From an uncultured Lachnospiraceae bacterium (GTDB lineage: Bacteria; Bacillota; Clostridia; Lachnospirales; Lachnospiraceae), in the NCBI GenBank assembly GCA_947644545.1, contig CANRZW010000025.1, forward strand, positions 1-54,871: DNA of 54,871 nucleotides. The letters run 5' to 3'. Position numbers and translations under genes: made by a program. Below, one piece after another: positions 6,727-15,675 of the stretch. Position 1 is the stretch's first letter. The number at the start of each line of letters is the position of its first letter. Below the pieces are notes generated by a model, which was given only the letters and a program-made list of their open reading frames with translations, did not search any database and was not told where the DNA came from.

Positions 6727-9700
6727 ATGCCAAACCGCCAGCTTCCCAACAGTCTGCATCTCTTCACACAAAATACCGCCCTCTGGTTTCACGAAACTCT
6801 GGGCATTCCTACCCCCGTGCAGGAAGCCTCCTGGCCTGCCATCGCCGCCGGCTCTCATGTGCTGGTATCGGCGCCCACCGGAACCGGTAAGACCCTCTCC
6901 GCCTTTCTCGTCTTCCTGGACCGGCTCAAGAAACTGGCCGACGAGGGAGCGCTGCAGCAAGAACTATACCTGATTTACGTCTCCCCGTTAAAATCACTGG
7001 CGGCTGATATCCGCGAGAACTTAAGCAGGCCCCTCACCGGGATCGGTGCCGGAACCTGTCTGCAGACTGCCATCCGTACCGGGGATACAACACCCCAGGA
7101 ACGCCGGCAGATGATCAAAAAGCCGCCTCATATCCTGATCACCACGCCGGAATCCCTCTATCTGCTGCTCACCTCCAAAACAGGACAGAACATGCTGTGC
7201 ACTGCCGGAGCCGTTATCATCGACGAGCTCCATGCACTGATCGATACCAAACGCGGCGCCCACCTGATGCTCTCCCTGGCCAGGCTGGATATCCTGTGCG
7301 GCTCGCCGCTGCAGCGCATCGGTCTCTCCGCCACCATCGCGCCCCTCTCTCTGGCTGCCCGGTATCTTGCGCCGGAACCGGTGTTTGTAGCTGCCCCCTC
7401 CATGGAAAAAAAGATACAGCTGCAAATACTCGGCTCTTATGTGGACACTAGCAGACGACGCAAAGATCCCGTCTGGCAGGAACTGTCGGAACTGGTCTAT
7501 CAATACTGTCAGGGGATAAAGAGTGTGATCGCCTTCGTGGAGGGTCGTCGCTACGCGGAAAAATTGGCATATTATGTAAACCAGATAGGCGGACAGGATT
7601 TTGCCAGAGTCCACCACGGCAGCCTCTCCAAAGAGCAGCGTGCCGAGACGGAGCTGGCCCTGCGGGAAGGCCGTCTGCGGCTTCTGTGCGCCACCTCCTC
7701 CATGGAACTTGGCATCGATGTCGGCGAGATCGGGCAGGTGCTGCAGGTGGGCTGCCCCCGCACCGTCTCCGGCACCATGCAGCGCCTGGGCCGGGCCGGA
7801 CACAATCCTGGTCTTACCAGCGTCATGTATCTTTTCCCCCGGACGGCAGCCGAGAGCGTCCTCTGCGGCATGACGGCGCAGATGGCCAGAGAAGGACTTG
7901 TGGAAAAGACCAATCCTCCGCAGGGCTGTCTGGATATCCTCGCCCAGCATCTGGTGTCCATGGCGGCTTTCAAGGGTTATGAAGTGGATGACGTGATGCA
8001 GCTACTGCCCCGGGCATGGCCCTTCCGGGACGTGACAAGAGAGGATGTGGAGTCCGTGCTGCGGATGCTCGCCGGCGACTACGAGCACAGGAGAGATATT
8101 CCGGTCCGTCCGAGAATCCTCTATGACCGCCTGCACGGACACGTGGAGGGGGACGGCTACAGCCGTATCCTTGCCATTTCCGCCGGCGGCACCATTCCTG
8201 ACAAGGGCATGTATACGGTACGCACCGAGTCCGGCATAAAGGTCGGAGAAGCGGACGAAGAATTCGTCTATGAAACCCGGCTCGGCGACCGGTTTATTCT
8301 GGGCGCCTTTGCCTGGAAAGTGCTGCAGATCGGCCGGGATACGGTGACGGTGACTCAGGCACCGACGGAAGGCGCCAGACTTCCCTTCTGGAAGGGCGAG
8401 ATCAAAGGAAGAAGCAAAGAGACCGGCCGGCACTTCGGCGGGATATTGCGCGGATTGGAACAGGCTGCCCGGGAAAGCCGCTTACATGACGCTCTCTATG
8501 CGCTGGGGCTGGATGCATCGGCGGCCGCCCTGGCCGGAGAATACCTGCAAAGGCAGATTGCCGCCACCGGCACGCTGCCCTCGGACAAAATCATTCTGGC
8601 GGAACATTTCAGGGATCAGTCCGGCAACAGCCAGCTGATGATCCATTCCGTCTTCGGCCGCCGTGTCAACGGTCCCCTGTCCCTGCTGGCTGCCCGGCTG
8701 GCCGGGGAAGAAATGGGAACAGAGGTGGGCAGCGTGGATGAGGAAGACGGTTTCCTGCTCTATTCCTACAACGACCGAACCATGCCGGAAGGCCTTCTGT
8801 CCCGGATCGACCCGGCCTCTTCCAGACGCCTGCTGGCCGCCATGCTGCCGGCTACCCCCGTCTTCAACATGGCTTTCCGCTACAACTGCGGACGGGCGCT
8901 GATGATGGGTGCCAAAGGTTCCGGGCGGCATCCGCTTTGGATGCAGCGGCTGCGCAGCGCCGAGATGCTGGAACAGGTGGTCAGGGAAAAGGAACATCCA
9001 CTGATCCGCGAAACAACCAGAGAATGTATGGAACAGTTCTGGGATGTGCAGGGTGTCCGGGAAGTGCTGGATCAGATCCGCTGCGGCGAGATCGTGGTGC
9101 GGGAAGTCTACTCGGATACCGCCTCTCCCATGTCCCTGCCTTTGCAGTGGAGTCAGGAAGCGGCTGTCATGTACGATTATGCGCCCACGCCCAGAGGCAT
9201 TCACGCCGCGGTGGAAGAGGCGCTCCAGCAGGAAAAGGATCTGCTGCTGCCCGGCAGTCAGGAACTGGCTCAGGTTCAGGATCGTACCAGACTCCCGGAA
9301 GATGAAGCGCAGCTCCACTCTCTCCTGATGACAGAAGGCGATCTGGCTGCCGGCGATCTGGAAATTCCTGTTGAATGGCTGGAGACACTGAATCGGGAAG
9401 GACGGGCCTGCTATCTGGAGCAAGGACTCTGGATCGCCGCCGAGCATCAGAAAGACTACCGGAAAGCGCTGGAAGAAAACGACCGGGAATCATGCCTTGC
9501 CATCCTCCGCCGAATGCTCCGTTATCGCGGCGGCGCAGATATAGGACAGGCTGCCAGACGCTATGGCTGGAGCACGGAAACCGCCAGCGAACTGCTGCAG
9601 GAGCTGTGCAGCCGCGGGGAGGCGGTCTGCCACGCAAAAACCGTCTACTACCACGCGCAGCTCTACAAGCGCGCCCGCACAAAGACATTAAAAAACCGCC

Positions 9701-10872
9701 GGGAGGAAATCTCCACCTGTCCGCCCGACGCATACGCTTCCTTGCTGCTTTCCCGTGTCAGCCGTACGGCGCCGGCCGAGGAAGCGCTTTCCTACGCCCT
9801 CTCTTCCCTGGTCGGAACGCCGTTTCCCGCTGCGGTCTGGGAGGAACAGCTGCTGCCCCTGCGGGTCAGGGGCTATCGGGAAAACCTGCTGGACAATTTC
9901 CTGGCGAAGGGGGAATACTTCTGGCATATGGAAGAGGGACGGGTTCTGTTCGACCGCACGGATGATATTAACTGGGAGGCCGTGCCTGCCGCATGTCAGA
10001 AGCTGAATGAATCCGGCGGCACGGAAGCCTTACCTGATAAGGAATGCCATATTCTGGAAGCGCTCTCCCGCCGGGGCGCAAGCTTCCTGCAGGCATTAAA
10101 CAACGTACTGCCCGGCGAACAGCCCTACGACACCCTGCTCTCCCTGATGGAGAAGGGCCTCGTATGCGCGGACAGCTTCCTGCCCGTGCGCCAGTGGCAG
10201 AATCGGGAGAAGATCAGGAAATCCGCTGCCAGACAGCGGGTAGGCGCCCGGGTGAAAGCCTTAAATGCCGGACGCTGGGATCTGGTCAGGCCGCTGCGTA
10301 CCCTGACCGTTCAGGAACAGATGGATCGGTGTTTAGACCGCTACCTGATCCTGTGCCGGGAAACTGCCGCGTACTGCGGTCTGTCCTGGCCGGAGGCCCT
10401 GTCGCTTCTGCGCGTGCAGGAATATACGGGCCAAGTGCGCAGAGGCTATTTCGTTGAAGGGTTTTCCGGCGCACAGTTTATCCGCCGGGATGATTTCGGC
10501 GGCATCACTGCCAGACTGCTTTCTCCCGTGTCGGAACTACTCTGGATCCATGCAGCGGATCCCATGCAGCCCTGGGGCAAGCTGCTGCCCCACAGACCGG
10601 AACTGGCCTTTGCCAATCTGCCGGGTACTGCCGTTGCACTGCGCGGAGGCCTGCCCGTAATGCTCTTTGAAAAGCAGGGTAAGGGGCTGCGCGTCTTCGA
10701 TCCCTCCTGCCTGAAAGAGGCGCTGCAGCTTTTTACACAGGAATACCGCCAGGGCCGTATTTATACTGACAGGAAACGAATCGTCGTAAAGGAATATCCG
10801 GCCGAGGCGGCAGATGTGCTCTCAGAAAGCGGATTTGTAAGAGAAATGCTCGACTATACGCTGTACCGGTAA
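6727..10872 (+). CDS. lhr: Large ATP-dependent helicase, Lhr family
   Basis: The 1381-residue superfamily 2 DNA/RNA helicase has the size and domain order of bacterial Lhr proteins. Q-motif region PTPVQEASWPAI (28-39), Walker A APTGTGKT (49-56), DELH box (166-169), SAT motif III (201-203), and motif VI QRLGRAGH in the second RecA domain are all visible. A long C-terminal half (winged helix, beta-barrel and extension) follows. Lhr proteins translocate 3'-5' on single-stranded DNA and unwind DNA:RNA hybrids, with a role in genome maintenance. Start: ATG with CAGGAG upstream. The gene is GC-rich, uninterrupted and monocistronic, converging on cutC with only 21 nt between stops. Confidence 0.9.
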   Translation: MPNRQLPNSLHLFTQNTALWFHETLGIPTPVQEASWPAIAAGSHVLVSAPTGTGKTLSAFLVFLDRLKKLADEGALQQELYLIYVSPLKSLAADIRENLSRPLTGIGAGTCLQTAIRTGDTTPQERRQMIKKPPHILITTPESLYLLLTSKTGQNMLCTAGAVIIDELHALIDTKRGAHLMLSLARLDILCGSPLQRIGLSATIAPLSLAARYLAPEPVFVAAPSMEKKIQLQILGSYVDTSRRRKDPVWQELSELVYQYCQGIKSVIAFVEGRRYAEKLAYYVNQIGGQDFARVHHGSLSKEQRAETELALREGRLRLLCATSSMELGIDVGEIGQVLQVGCPRTVSGTMQRLGRAGHNPGLTSVMYLFPRTAAESVLCGMTAQMAREGLVEKTNPPQGCLDILAQHLVSMAAFKGYEVDDVMQLLPRAWPFRDVTREDVESVLRMLAGDYEHRRDIPVRPRILYDRLHGHVEGDGYSRILAISAGGTIPDKGMYTVRTESGIKVGEADEEFVYETRLGDRFILGAFAWKVLQIGRDTVTVTQAPTEGARLPFWKGEIKGRSKETGRHFGGILRGLEQAARESRLHDALYALGLDASAAALAGEYLQRQIAATGTLPSDKIILAEHFRDQSGNSQLMIHSVFGRRVNGPLSLLAARLAGEEMGTEVGSVDEEDGFLLYSYNDRTMPEGLLSRIDPASSRRLLAAMLPATPVFNMAFRYNCGRALMMGAKGSGRHPLWMQRLRSAEMLEQVVREKEHPLIRETTRECMEQFWDVQGVREVLDQIRCGEIVVREVYSDTASPMSLPLQWSQEAAVMYDYAPTPRGIHAAVEEALQQEKDLLLPGSQELAQVQDRTRLPEDEAQLHSLLMTEGDLAAGDLEIPVEWLETLNREGRACYLEQGLWIAAEHQKDYRKALEENDRESCLAILRRMLRYRGGADIGQAARRYGWSTETASELLQELCSRGEAVCHAKTVYYHAQLYKRARTKTLKNRREEISTCPPDAYASLLLSRVSRTAPAEEALSYALSSLVGTPFPAAVWEEQLLPLRVRGYRENLLDNFLAKGEYFWHMEEGRVLFDRTDDINWEAVPAACQKLNESGGTEALPDKECHILEALSRRGASFLQALNNVLPGEQPYDTLLSLMEKGLVCADSFLPVRQWQNREKIRKSAARQRVGARVKALNAGRWDLVRPLRTLTVQEQMDRCLDRYLILCRETAAYCGLSWPEALSLLRVQEYTGQVRRGYFVEGFSGAQFIRRDDFGGITARLLSPVSELLWIHAADPMQPWGKLLPHRPELAFANLPGTAVALRGGLPVMLFEKQGKGLRVFDPSCLKEALQLFTQEYRQGRIYTDRKRIVVKEYPAEAADVLSESGFVREMLDYTLYR

Positions 10873-10893
10873 GGGATCGACAGGCCGCACAGA

Positions 10894-11643
10894 TCAGGCC
10901 AGCGCCTGTCTGGCCTGGGCCACGATCTCTTTGTCGGTCCGGAATATGCTGTATTCGCTCATAGCCGGAAGTCCCATAGGTACGCCTTCCCTCCGGTAGC
11001 GCATCCCGCTGTCCAGGATCTTCTTGGCAGACAAGTGGAACGCGGTGATCTCTGTCTGTGCCCGGAACAAGCTGATCACATCCGGCGTTACGCCCGCTCC
11101 TGCCATGATCTGCGGCCTTGCCGGCTCCTCTGTCTGTAATCTGCACAATGATTGAAGCAGCGGCATTCCTTTCACACAGTCGCTCTCCTGTCCGGATGTC
11201 AGGATCGTGTCGATCCCCAGTTCCCACGCCTGCTCATAAGTCCGTATCGGATCTGCACACACATCGAAAGCACGGTGCAGCGTGACCTTCATCCCCCCTG
11301 CACTCTTCATCAGTTCCCGCATCTGCTCCATGTGGAGACTGCCGTCTTCTCTCAGACAGCCGATCACAACGCCTTCCGCCCCGGCTTCCCGAAACAGCTC
11401 CACTTCTCTTCTGATGATCTGAAATTCATGATCCGTATAAAGAAAGTCCCCGAAACGGGGCCGCAGAAGCGCTCTTACCGGTAAGTCACAGCACGCCTTC
11501 ACCTGCTCAAACAACGCCAGGCTCGGCGACGTACCGCCAATGACAAGCGCGGCACACAGTTCCAGACGATCCGCACCGCCCTGCGCTGCCGCCAAAGCAG
11601 ACTCTACACTGTCCACACAACATTCCAACGTATAATGTGACAT
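10894..11643 (-). CDS. cutC: Copper homeostasis protein CutC
   Basis: The 249-residue TIM-barrel protein begins LECCVDSVESALAAAQGGAD and contains LEQVKACCDLPVRALLRPR, VTLHRAFDVC and TILTSGQ, the blocks conserved in the CutC family. The protein is cytosolic; the original link to copper tolerance is debated, and several members bind Cu(I). Family length is normal. Upstream is an alcohol dehydrogenase gene on the same strand, about 110 nt away. Confidence 0.9.
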   Translation of the reverse strand: MSHYTLECCVDSVESALAAAQGGADRLELCAALVIGGTSPSLALFEQVKACCDLPVRALLRPRFGDFLYTDHEFQIIRREVELFREAGAEGVVIGCLREDGSLHMEQMRELMKSAGGMKVTLHRAFDVCADPIRTYEQAWELGIDTILTSGQESDCVKGMPLLQSLCRLQTEEPARPQIMAGAGVTPDVISLFRAQTEITAFHLSAKKILDSGMRYRREGVPMGLPAMSEYSIFRTDKEIVAQARQALA

Positions 11644-11756
11644 GATGATACCTCTCCTTGTTCTACTTCTATACAGCTTCCCTTTGTTACCTCTGCAGCA
11701 ATTCCCCTGCAGATCAGACGCAGACGACAGATGAATCTGCCGCCTGCGCTTCCGTA

Positions 11757-12782
11757 TTACTGTGCCGGATCTACAATATACTTTCCTTCCGCCCGCAGAG
11801 CCGGATCCGCCAACACGCGCTCCAATTCCGCCAGCCCGATTGTCCGACAGACCATGCTCTCCACATCCAGACGCCCGGAATCGATCAGCTCCAACGCTCT
11901 GTGCTGCGTATGCGGGTTAATGTATGATGCCCGCAGCGTCAGCTCCTTCTGGAAGATCTGGAAAGGCTTGACTGCGATCTGGGCATCCGGCTTGGTCAGT
12001 CCGAACATCATGACCGTGCCTTTCTTCCCCGCCAGGTTAATGGCCTGCTCCATAGTCGCCGGAAGCCCTGCGCACTCGATCACGGTACGGATCCAGGTCA
12101 TGCCCGCCTGCGCCAGACGCGCCTCCACATCCTCATGAAGGGGATCGATGCACACATCGGCGCCCAGCTTTCTGCCCATATCACGCTTCTTTTCCACAGG
12201 CTCAAGTAACGCCACCCTGGCCGCGCCTGCCAGTTTTGCCAGCTGCAGCATCAACAGCCCGATCATACCGCCGCCAATGACCACCACCTGATGTCCCGGC
12301 TCAATATCACACATGTCAATACCGTGCAGACAGCACGCAACGGGCTCCGCCATCGCTCCCTGCCCGAATGTGGTGTGATCACCCAGACGATATACCTGAC
12401 TCTCATCCACCACACAGTACTCTGCGAAACCGCCGTTCTTCGTCGTCCCGTAGCCTATCATATGCTCACAGAAATGTACCTGTCCGTTTCGGCAATAATC
12501 ACAGGCCCCGCAGTAACCGTTAGGATCGATACACACCCTGTCCCCGGCCTGAAAGCGCTCCACTCCGCTGCCTGCCGCGGCAACGACACCTGAGAATTCA
12601 TGTCCGAGGATCGTGGGCGGCTGCACATCCGCCGCACCCTTGTCCCCCTCATAGATATGCACATCCGTGCCGCAGATGCCGCAGGCTTTCACCTGAATCA
12701 GCACCTCACCCGGCCCCGGTTCGGGTGTCTTACTCTGCTCCACCCGTAAGTCATGTGTTCCGTAAAAAACTGCACTCTTCAT
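11757..12782 (-). CDS. Zinc-dependent alcohol (polyol/threonine-type) dehydrogenase
   Basis: The 341-residue medium-chain dehydrogenase has catalytic zinc residues CGICGTD (about 35-41) and GHEFSG (about 61-66). The structural-zinc cysteine cluster is NGYCGACDYCRNGQVHFC. The Rossmann motif is VIGGGMIG. GAMAEPVACCLHG precedes the nucleotide-binding domain. It should oxidise a secondary alcohol or polyol with NAD(P); the closest types are sorbitol, threonine or butanediol dehydrogenases, and substrate cannot be told. RBS is weak to moderate. It is encoded on the same strand as the MFS exporter and cutC, with separate intergenic gaps. Confidence 0.85.
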   Translation of the reverse strand: MKSAVFYGTHDLRVEQSKTPEPGPGEVLIQVKACGICGTDVHIYEGDKGAADVQPPTILGHEFSGVVAAAGSGVERFQAGDRVCIDPNGYCGACDYCRNGQVHFCEHMIGYGTTKNGGFAEYCVVDESQVYRLGDHTTFGQGAMAEPVACCLHGIDMCDIEPGHQVVVIGGGMIGLLMLQLAKLAGAARVALLEPVEKKRDMGRKLGADVCIDPLHEDVEARLAQAGMTWIRTVIECAGLPATMEQAINLAGKKGTVMMFGLTKPDAQIAVKPFQIFQKELTLRASYINPHTQHRALELIDSGRLDVESMVCRTIGLAELERVLADPALRAEGKYIVDPAQ

Positions 12783-12845
12783 CTTTACCTCCGTTCCGAA
12801 GCATCACAAATTCCTGCCATGAACATGCCGGCTCTTTTCCTTTTT

Positions 12846-14159
12846 TCATATATTATCATAATGATATTTTCTAAGCACCTGTCCGAATGCCAGACAAAGC
12901 AGCGTCCCGGCAACTCCCAGTACAAACATCACCATCGCCGCGCCGGACCCTTTGCCGACGCCAAACATCCTCGCTAACATCCCGTTCGGATCCGCCTGCG
13001 CCATCATGGGTTCACAGACCCGGTCCACCAGAAAACCGCCCAGGAAGAATCCCACCGGGATCGTAAAAAACTGCAGCGTATTCCTGCAGGAATAAACCCT
13101 GCCCTGCATCTCCACCGGAATGCTGGCCCGCAGGATCACGTCCAGGTTTGCGCTCATAACAGGCACCGGAAGCCACCCGATCAGCTGGCCAAGACACCAA
13201 AGCGCCGGTATCCGCGTAAAAGCCAGGAGGAAATTCTCCGTACTCAACGACACCAGCATGGTGAGATAGATCACCCGCACTCTGTCTTTGGGCCTTTTCA
13301 TAAAAGTTGCCAACAGGCTGCCAAGTAACATCGCCACGCCCGCCGTGGAAGTGACAAGCCCCAGCGCCATTTCACCGCCATAGGGCGAAGGCAGAATCAG
13401 GGCCGGCAGCACCGCGTCGAATGCGGACGCCACCAGATTCACCCCCGCCAGAAACAGGATCAGCGTAAGCACCAGTCCGTTCTTCTTCAGAAATACCAGC
13501 CCGCTTCCGGCTGCCCGCAGTAACGGCTCCCGCTCCTCCCCGTCTTTCTGCGCGATCCTCGGAATCCTGATCCCAAACAACAGCGTCAGAAAAGCCACGG
13601 CAAAAGTCCCCAGATCCACCGCTATAACTACATCCATCCCAAACAGCGAAAAAAGCGTCGTAGCCAATACCGGATTCAAGATCGTGATCAGGGAATTGGA
13701 AAAGGATCGCATACCGCTGATCTTCTGGTAATGCTTCTTCGGGATGATCAGCGTCATCGACACATCCCCGGCAGGCTGCTGCAGCGTGTTCATCAATCCG
13801 CTTAACACATTCAACAGATACAGATGCCAGGGCGCCAACAGGTCTGCTTTCAGTAACCCAAATACCACCAGGGTGCTGCAGGCCGCCAGCGTATCACAGA
13901 CAAGCATCACCCTTTTCTTATCCCATCTGTCACTGAGGGCGCCTGCAAAAATACTCATCATCACATAGGGCGCATAAGTACAGATGGAAAGAAGCGCCGT
14001 CTGCAGCGCCGATCCCGTCTTCTCATACAGCCACAGCGTCAGCGCGAAGGCCGTCATACTGCTTCCCAGCTGTGACAGCGACTGTGTGCTCCATAAAGCC
14101 AGAAATGTCCTTAATTCTTTACAGGTTGTCTTAAAACTTATCTTTGTTGATTCTTTCAT
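12846..14159 (-). CDS. MFS exporter, macrolide-efflux (MefA)-like
   Basis: The 437-residue protein has 12 predicted membrane helices. The MFS motif A appears as GALSDRWDKKRVML after helix 2. The start (FLALWSTQSLSQLGSSMTAFAL) and overall pattern resemble the MefA/MFS_3 group of antibiotic exporters. The ATG at 14159 is preceded by AAGGAGC at slightly long spacing. That Shine-Dalgarno is locked in a 9-bp hairpin, with leader ORFs and a strong promoter upstream. This layout suggests inducible expression by a ribosome-targeting compound. Substrate is not known, and motif similarity alone does not prove drug resistance. Confidence 0.82.
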   Translation of the reverse strand: MKESTKISFKTTCKELRTFLALWSTQSLSQLGSSMTAFALTLWLYEKTGSALQTALLSICTYAPYVMMSIFAGALSDRWDKKRVMLVCDTLAACSTLVVFGLLKADLLAPWHLYLLNVLSGLMNTLQQPAGDVSMTLIIPKKHYQKISGMRSFSNSLITILNPVLATTLFSLFGMDVVIAVDLGTFAVAFLTLLFGIRIPRIAQKDGEEREPLLRAAGSGLVFLKKNGLVLTLILFLAGVNLVASAFDAVLPALILPSPYGGEMALGLVTSTAGVAMLLGSLLATFMKRPKDRVRVIYLTMLVSLSTENFLLAFTRIPALWCLGQLIGWLPVPVMSANLDVILRASIPVEMQGRVYSCRNTLQFFTIPVGFFLGGFLVDRVCEPMMAQADPNGMLARMFGVGKGSGAAMVMFVLGVAGTLLCLAFGQVLRKYHYDNI

Positions 14160-14163
14160 AATA

Positions 14164-14207
14164 ACTTTGCTCCTTTACCAATTTCTTAAAATATCTTCGA
14201 GCAAAGT
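14164..14207 (-). promoter_or_regulatory. Anti-Shine-Dalgarno hairpin before the MFS gene
   Basis: On the minus strand ACTTTGCTC (14207-14199) pairs perfectly with GAGCAAAGT (14172-14164) across a 26-nt loop. The second arm contains part of the AAGGAG ribosome binding site of the MFS gene. A second 7-bp pair, TGAGGAC (14270-14264) with GTCCTCA (14215-14209), lies just upstream. Translation of the leader ORFs would open these stems. Confidence 0.75.
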
Positions 14208-14258
14208 CTGAGGACCATAGATGCGGTCAACTGATCCCATCCAAATCCATATCTCCAT
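14175..14258 (-). CDS. Second leader ORF of the MFS gene (27 codons)
   Basis: ATG at 14258 follows GAGGA at six-nt spacing. The frame begins MEIWIWMGSVD and ends at TAA 14177-14175, immediately before the MFS Shine-Dalgarno. Ribosomes reading it would pass through the first arm and loop of the sequestering hairpin. No homologue is recognised. A further overlapping 14-codon frame starts at 14271 (ATGAGG). Coding status is inferred from placement. Confidence 0.45.
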   Translation of the reverse strand: MEIWIWMGSVDRIYGPQTLLEDILRNW

Positions 14259-14267
14259 ACAGTGTCC

Positions 14268-14306
14268 TCATACTCTGCATGGAGTCTCTGCAACAGCTAA
14301 AAACAT
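14268..14306 (-). CDS. Leader peptide of the MFS gene (12 residues)
   Basis: The peptide is MFLAVAETPCRV, with a strong AAAAAGGAGGG ribosome binding site seven nt before ATG at 14306. The TGA stop (14270-14268) lies inside the TGAGGAC arm of the upstream stem, so a ribosome stalled on this peptide would block that stem. This is the arrangement of drug-inducible leader peptides upstream of efflux and rRNA methylase genes. Confidence 0.6.
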   Translation of the reverse strand: MFLAVAETPCRV

Positions 14307-14336
14307 AGTTCTGCCCTCCTTTTTCATGTTATTGTT

Positions 14337-14365
14337 ATTGTACGTAAATCCATTTTATCTGTCAA
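14337..14365 (-). promoter_or_regulatory. Strong promoter of the leader-MFS transcript
   Basis: Minus strand: TTGACA (14365-14360), 17-nt spacer, TACAAT (14342-14337). The start would be near 14330, giving a leader of about 170 nt. Confidence 0.8.
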
Positions 14366-14579
14366 TGACATTTAATATACCCGCCTCCTGCCAACCCGGA
14401 AATCCGAAAAGACTTTTTACACAATTAAAAATGTCTTTAAAAAATACATCAGCATGTATAGAAAATACTTACAAGAACACGCTAATGTTGTATGATAGGA
14501 TTATACTTTAATTTAAGTTGAATTCTGAAAAGCCCTGCCGGGCGGCCGACACATCGCAAGAGATGGGAAAGGAAAGACT

Positions 14580-14813
14580 ATGAATCAGAATAAAAATGAA
14601 AAAATTTCGGAGTATTTACGGACGATTGCCTCAAGAGAAAATATCACCGAGCTCGAAGTCCGGAATGAGATTGCCTACGCAGTTTCCCTTGCCCTGAAAA
14701 GCAGCGATCCTAAGATTCAGAATTTTTGGAAAAAGGTTCCCTGTGAGGGCCACAGTCCTACCATTGAAGAAATTATAGATTTCATCGTAACCGGAATCGC
14801 CACCCATAAATAA
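14580..14813 (+). CDS. Small Spo0A-C-terminal-like protein
   Basis: The 77-residue protein starts at ATG with GGAAAGGAAAG upstream. The pattern EYLRTIASRENITELEVRNE, then SSDPKIQNFWKKVPCEG, then PTIEEIIDFIV recalls short Clostridia proteins related to the C-terminal DNA-binding domain of Spo0A. The similarity is moderate and the helix-turn-helix is not complete enough to assign DNA binding. It stands alone; no clear promoter or partner was identified. Confidence 0.6.
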   Translation: MNQNKNEKISEYLRTIASRENITELEVRNEIAYAVSLALKSSDPKIQNFWKKVPCEGHSPTIEEIIDFIVTGIATHK

Positions 14814-14954
14814 AAATGTCTGCTCTTCTCTATTCAAAACTATTATAAAATCATAGCCAAAAAAGCAATCCTGTGAAAATCTGTGGTGGTGTATTAATTC
14901 AAACTACATTCATAAAACATTTATCCGGCCTTTTTCCAAGTCTCTAACATAGTA

Positions 14955-14976
14955 CGGCCTGTCGTATGACAGGCCG
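14955..14976. terminator. Terminator-like hairpin
   Basis: CGGCCTGTC (14955-14963) and GACAGGCCG (14968-14976) form a perfect 9-bp stem with a GTAT loop just downstream of the XRE gene on the minus strand. There is no clear U-tract on that strand. Confidence 0.5.
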
Positions 14977-14998
14977 CACAGGATGAAGATCTGCACCT

Positions 14999-15334
14999 TT
15001 ACTTCTTGATCATCCGCAGCATATAAGCAAACACTCTCTCCATAAATATGTCCTTCTGTTCCTTATTGCAGTTGGCTATGTAATTGTCCACATCAAAATC
15101 GCTTTTGAAGCAGACCCCAGTAATCAGATAAGTAGGATCAATGCCATACTCATGATACAAGATCAACAGCTTATCTGCTGACAGTCCTGTAGCGCCGGAC
15201 TCATATTTTCGATAATGCTCTTCCGAAACCCCAAGCGACACGGCAATTTCTGCCTGAGTCCGACCAAGATTACTCCTTGCTTCCCTTAACCGCTTTCCCA
15301 CCTGCATGTTTGCTTCTTTCCTGTAATCATCCAT
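14999..15334 (-). CDS. XRE-family transcriptional regulator
   Basis: The 111-residue protein has an N-terminal Cro/C1-type helix-turn-helix (about 13-68): VGKRLREARSNLGRTQAEIA, then GVSEEHYRKYESGATGLSADKLL. The C-terminal tail carries a YIANCNKEQKDIFMERVFAYML helix. The frame is open for 16 more codons upstream, but ATG at 15334 has a near-perfect AAGGAGGTG seven nt before it and is chosen. Targets are unknown. It lies next to tRNA-Val, a position often used by integrating elements, but no integrase is present. Confidence 0.85.
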   Translation of the reverse strand: MDDYRKEANMQVGKRLREARSNLGRTQAEIAVSLGVSEEHYRKYESGATGLSADKLLILYHEYGIDPTYLITGVCFKSDFDVDNYIANCNKEQKDIFMERVFAYMLRMIKK

Positions 15335-15479
15335 GATTTTCACCTCCTTATAGAAAATCATAGCAATACACAGGCAAAACATACAGAATATAAATTAACC
15401 AAACGGCAGGCATTTTATAACCGCTCCCCGGTTATTTATAATTTCATTCATCATACCGGTCATTTACATCAAAAAACTA

Positions 15480-15507
15480 TTGTATTTCCTGCTCATCATG
15501 CTATAAT
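15480..15507 (+). promoter_or_regulatory. Promoter of tRNA-Val
   Basis: TTGTAT (15480-15485), 16-nt spacer, TATAAT (15502-15507), about ten nt before the mature tRNA 5' end. Confidence 0.7.
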
Positions 15508-15516
15508 AATAGGCAT

Positions 15517-15590
15517 GGAAGCATAGCTCAGCCGGGATGAGCGTTCGCCTCACACGCGAGAGGTCATGGGTTCGAGCCCCATTGCTTCCA
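15517..15590 (+). tRNA. tRNA-Val (anticodon CAC)
   Basis: The 7-bp acceptor stem GGAAGCA/TGCTTCC with discriminator A, D-arm GCTC/GAGC, anticodon stem TTCGC/GCGAG around loop CTCACAC (anticodon CAC, reading GUG) and T-arm ATGGG TTCGAGC CCCAT all fold. CCA is not encoded. A T-run follows directly and acts as the likely terminator. Confidence 0.93.
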
Positions 15591-15675
15591 TTTTTCATGT
15601 TCTTTTATTCTCATCCGGCCGTGTTCCTGCCGTTCTTTTTTCAGCAGTGATCCATTTTAACGAAAGTCCTCCGAA

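Noticed and set aside
8482..9447. Minus-strand ORFs of 300 codons or more inside the helicase region
   Set aside because: They are antisense to the intact Lhr-type helicase frame, whose motifs are complete.
10895..10916. AGGCCAG/CTGGCCT hairpin as a bidirectional terminator for lhr and cutC
   Set aside because: It lies within the cutC coding end, has no T-run on either side, and is short; it could be chance in GC-rich coding sequence.
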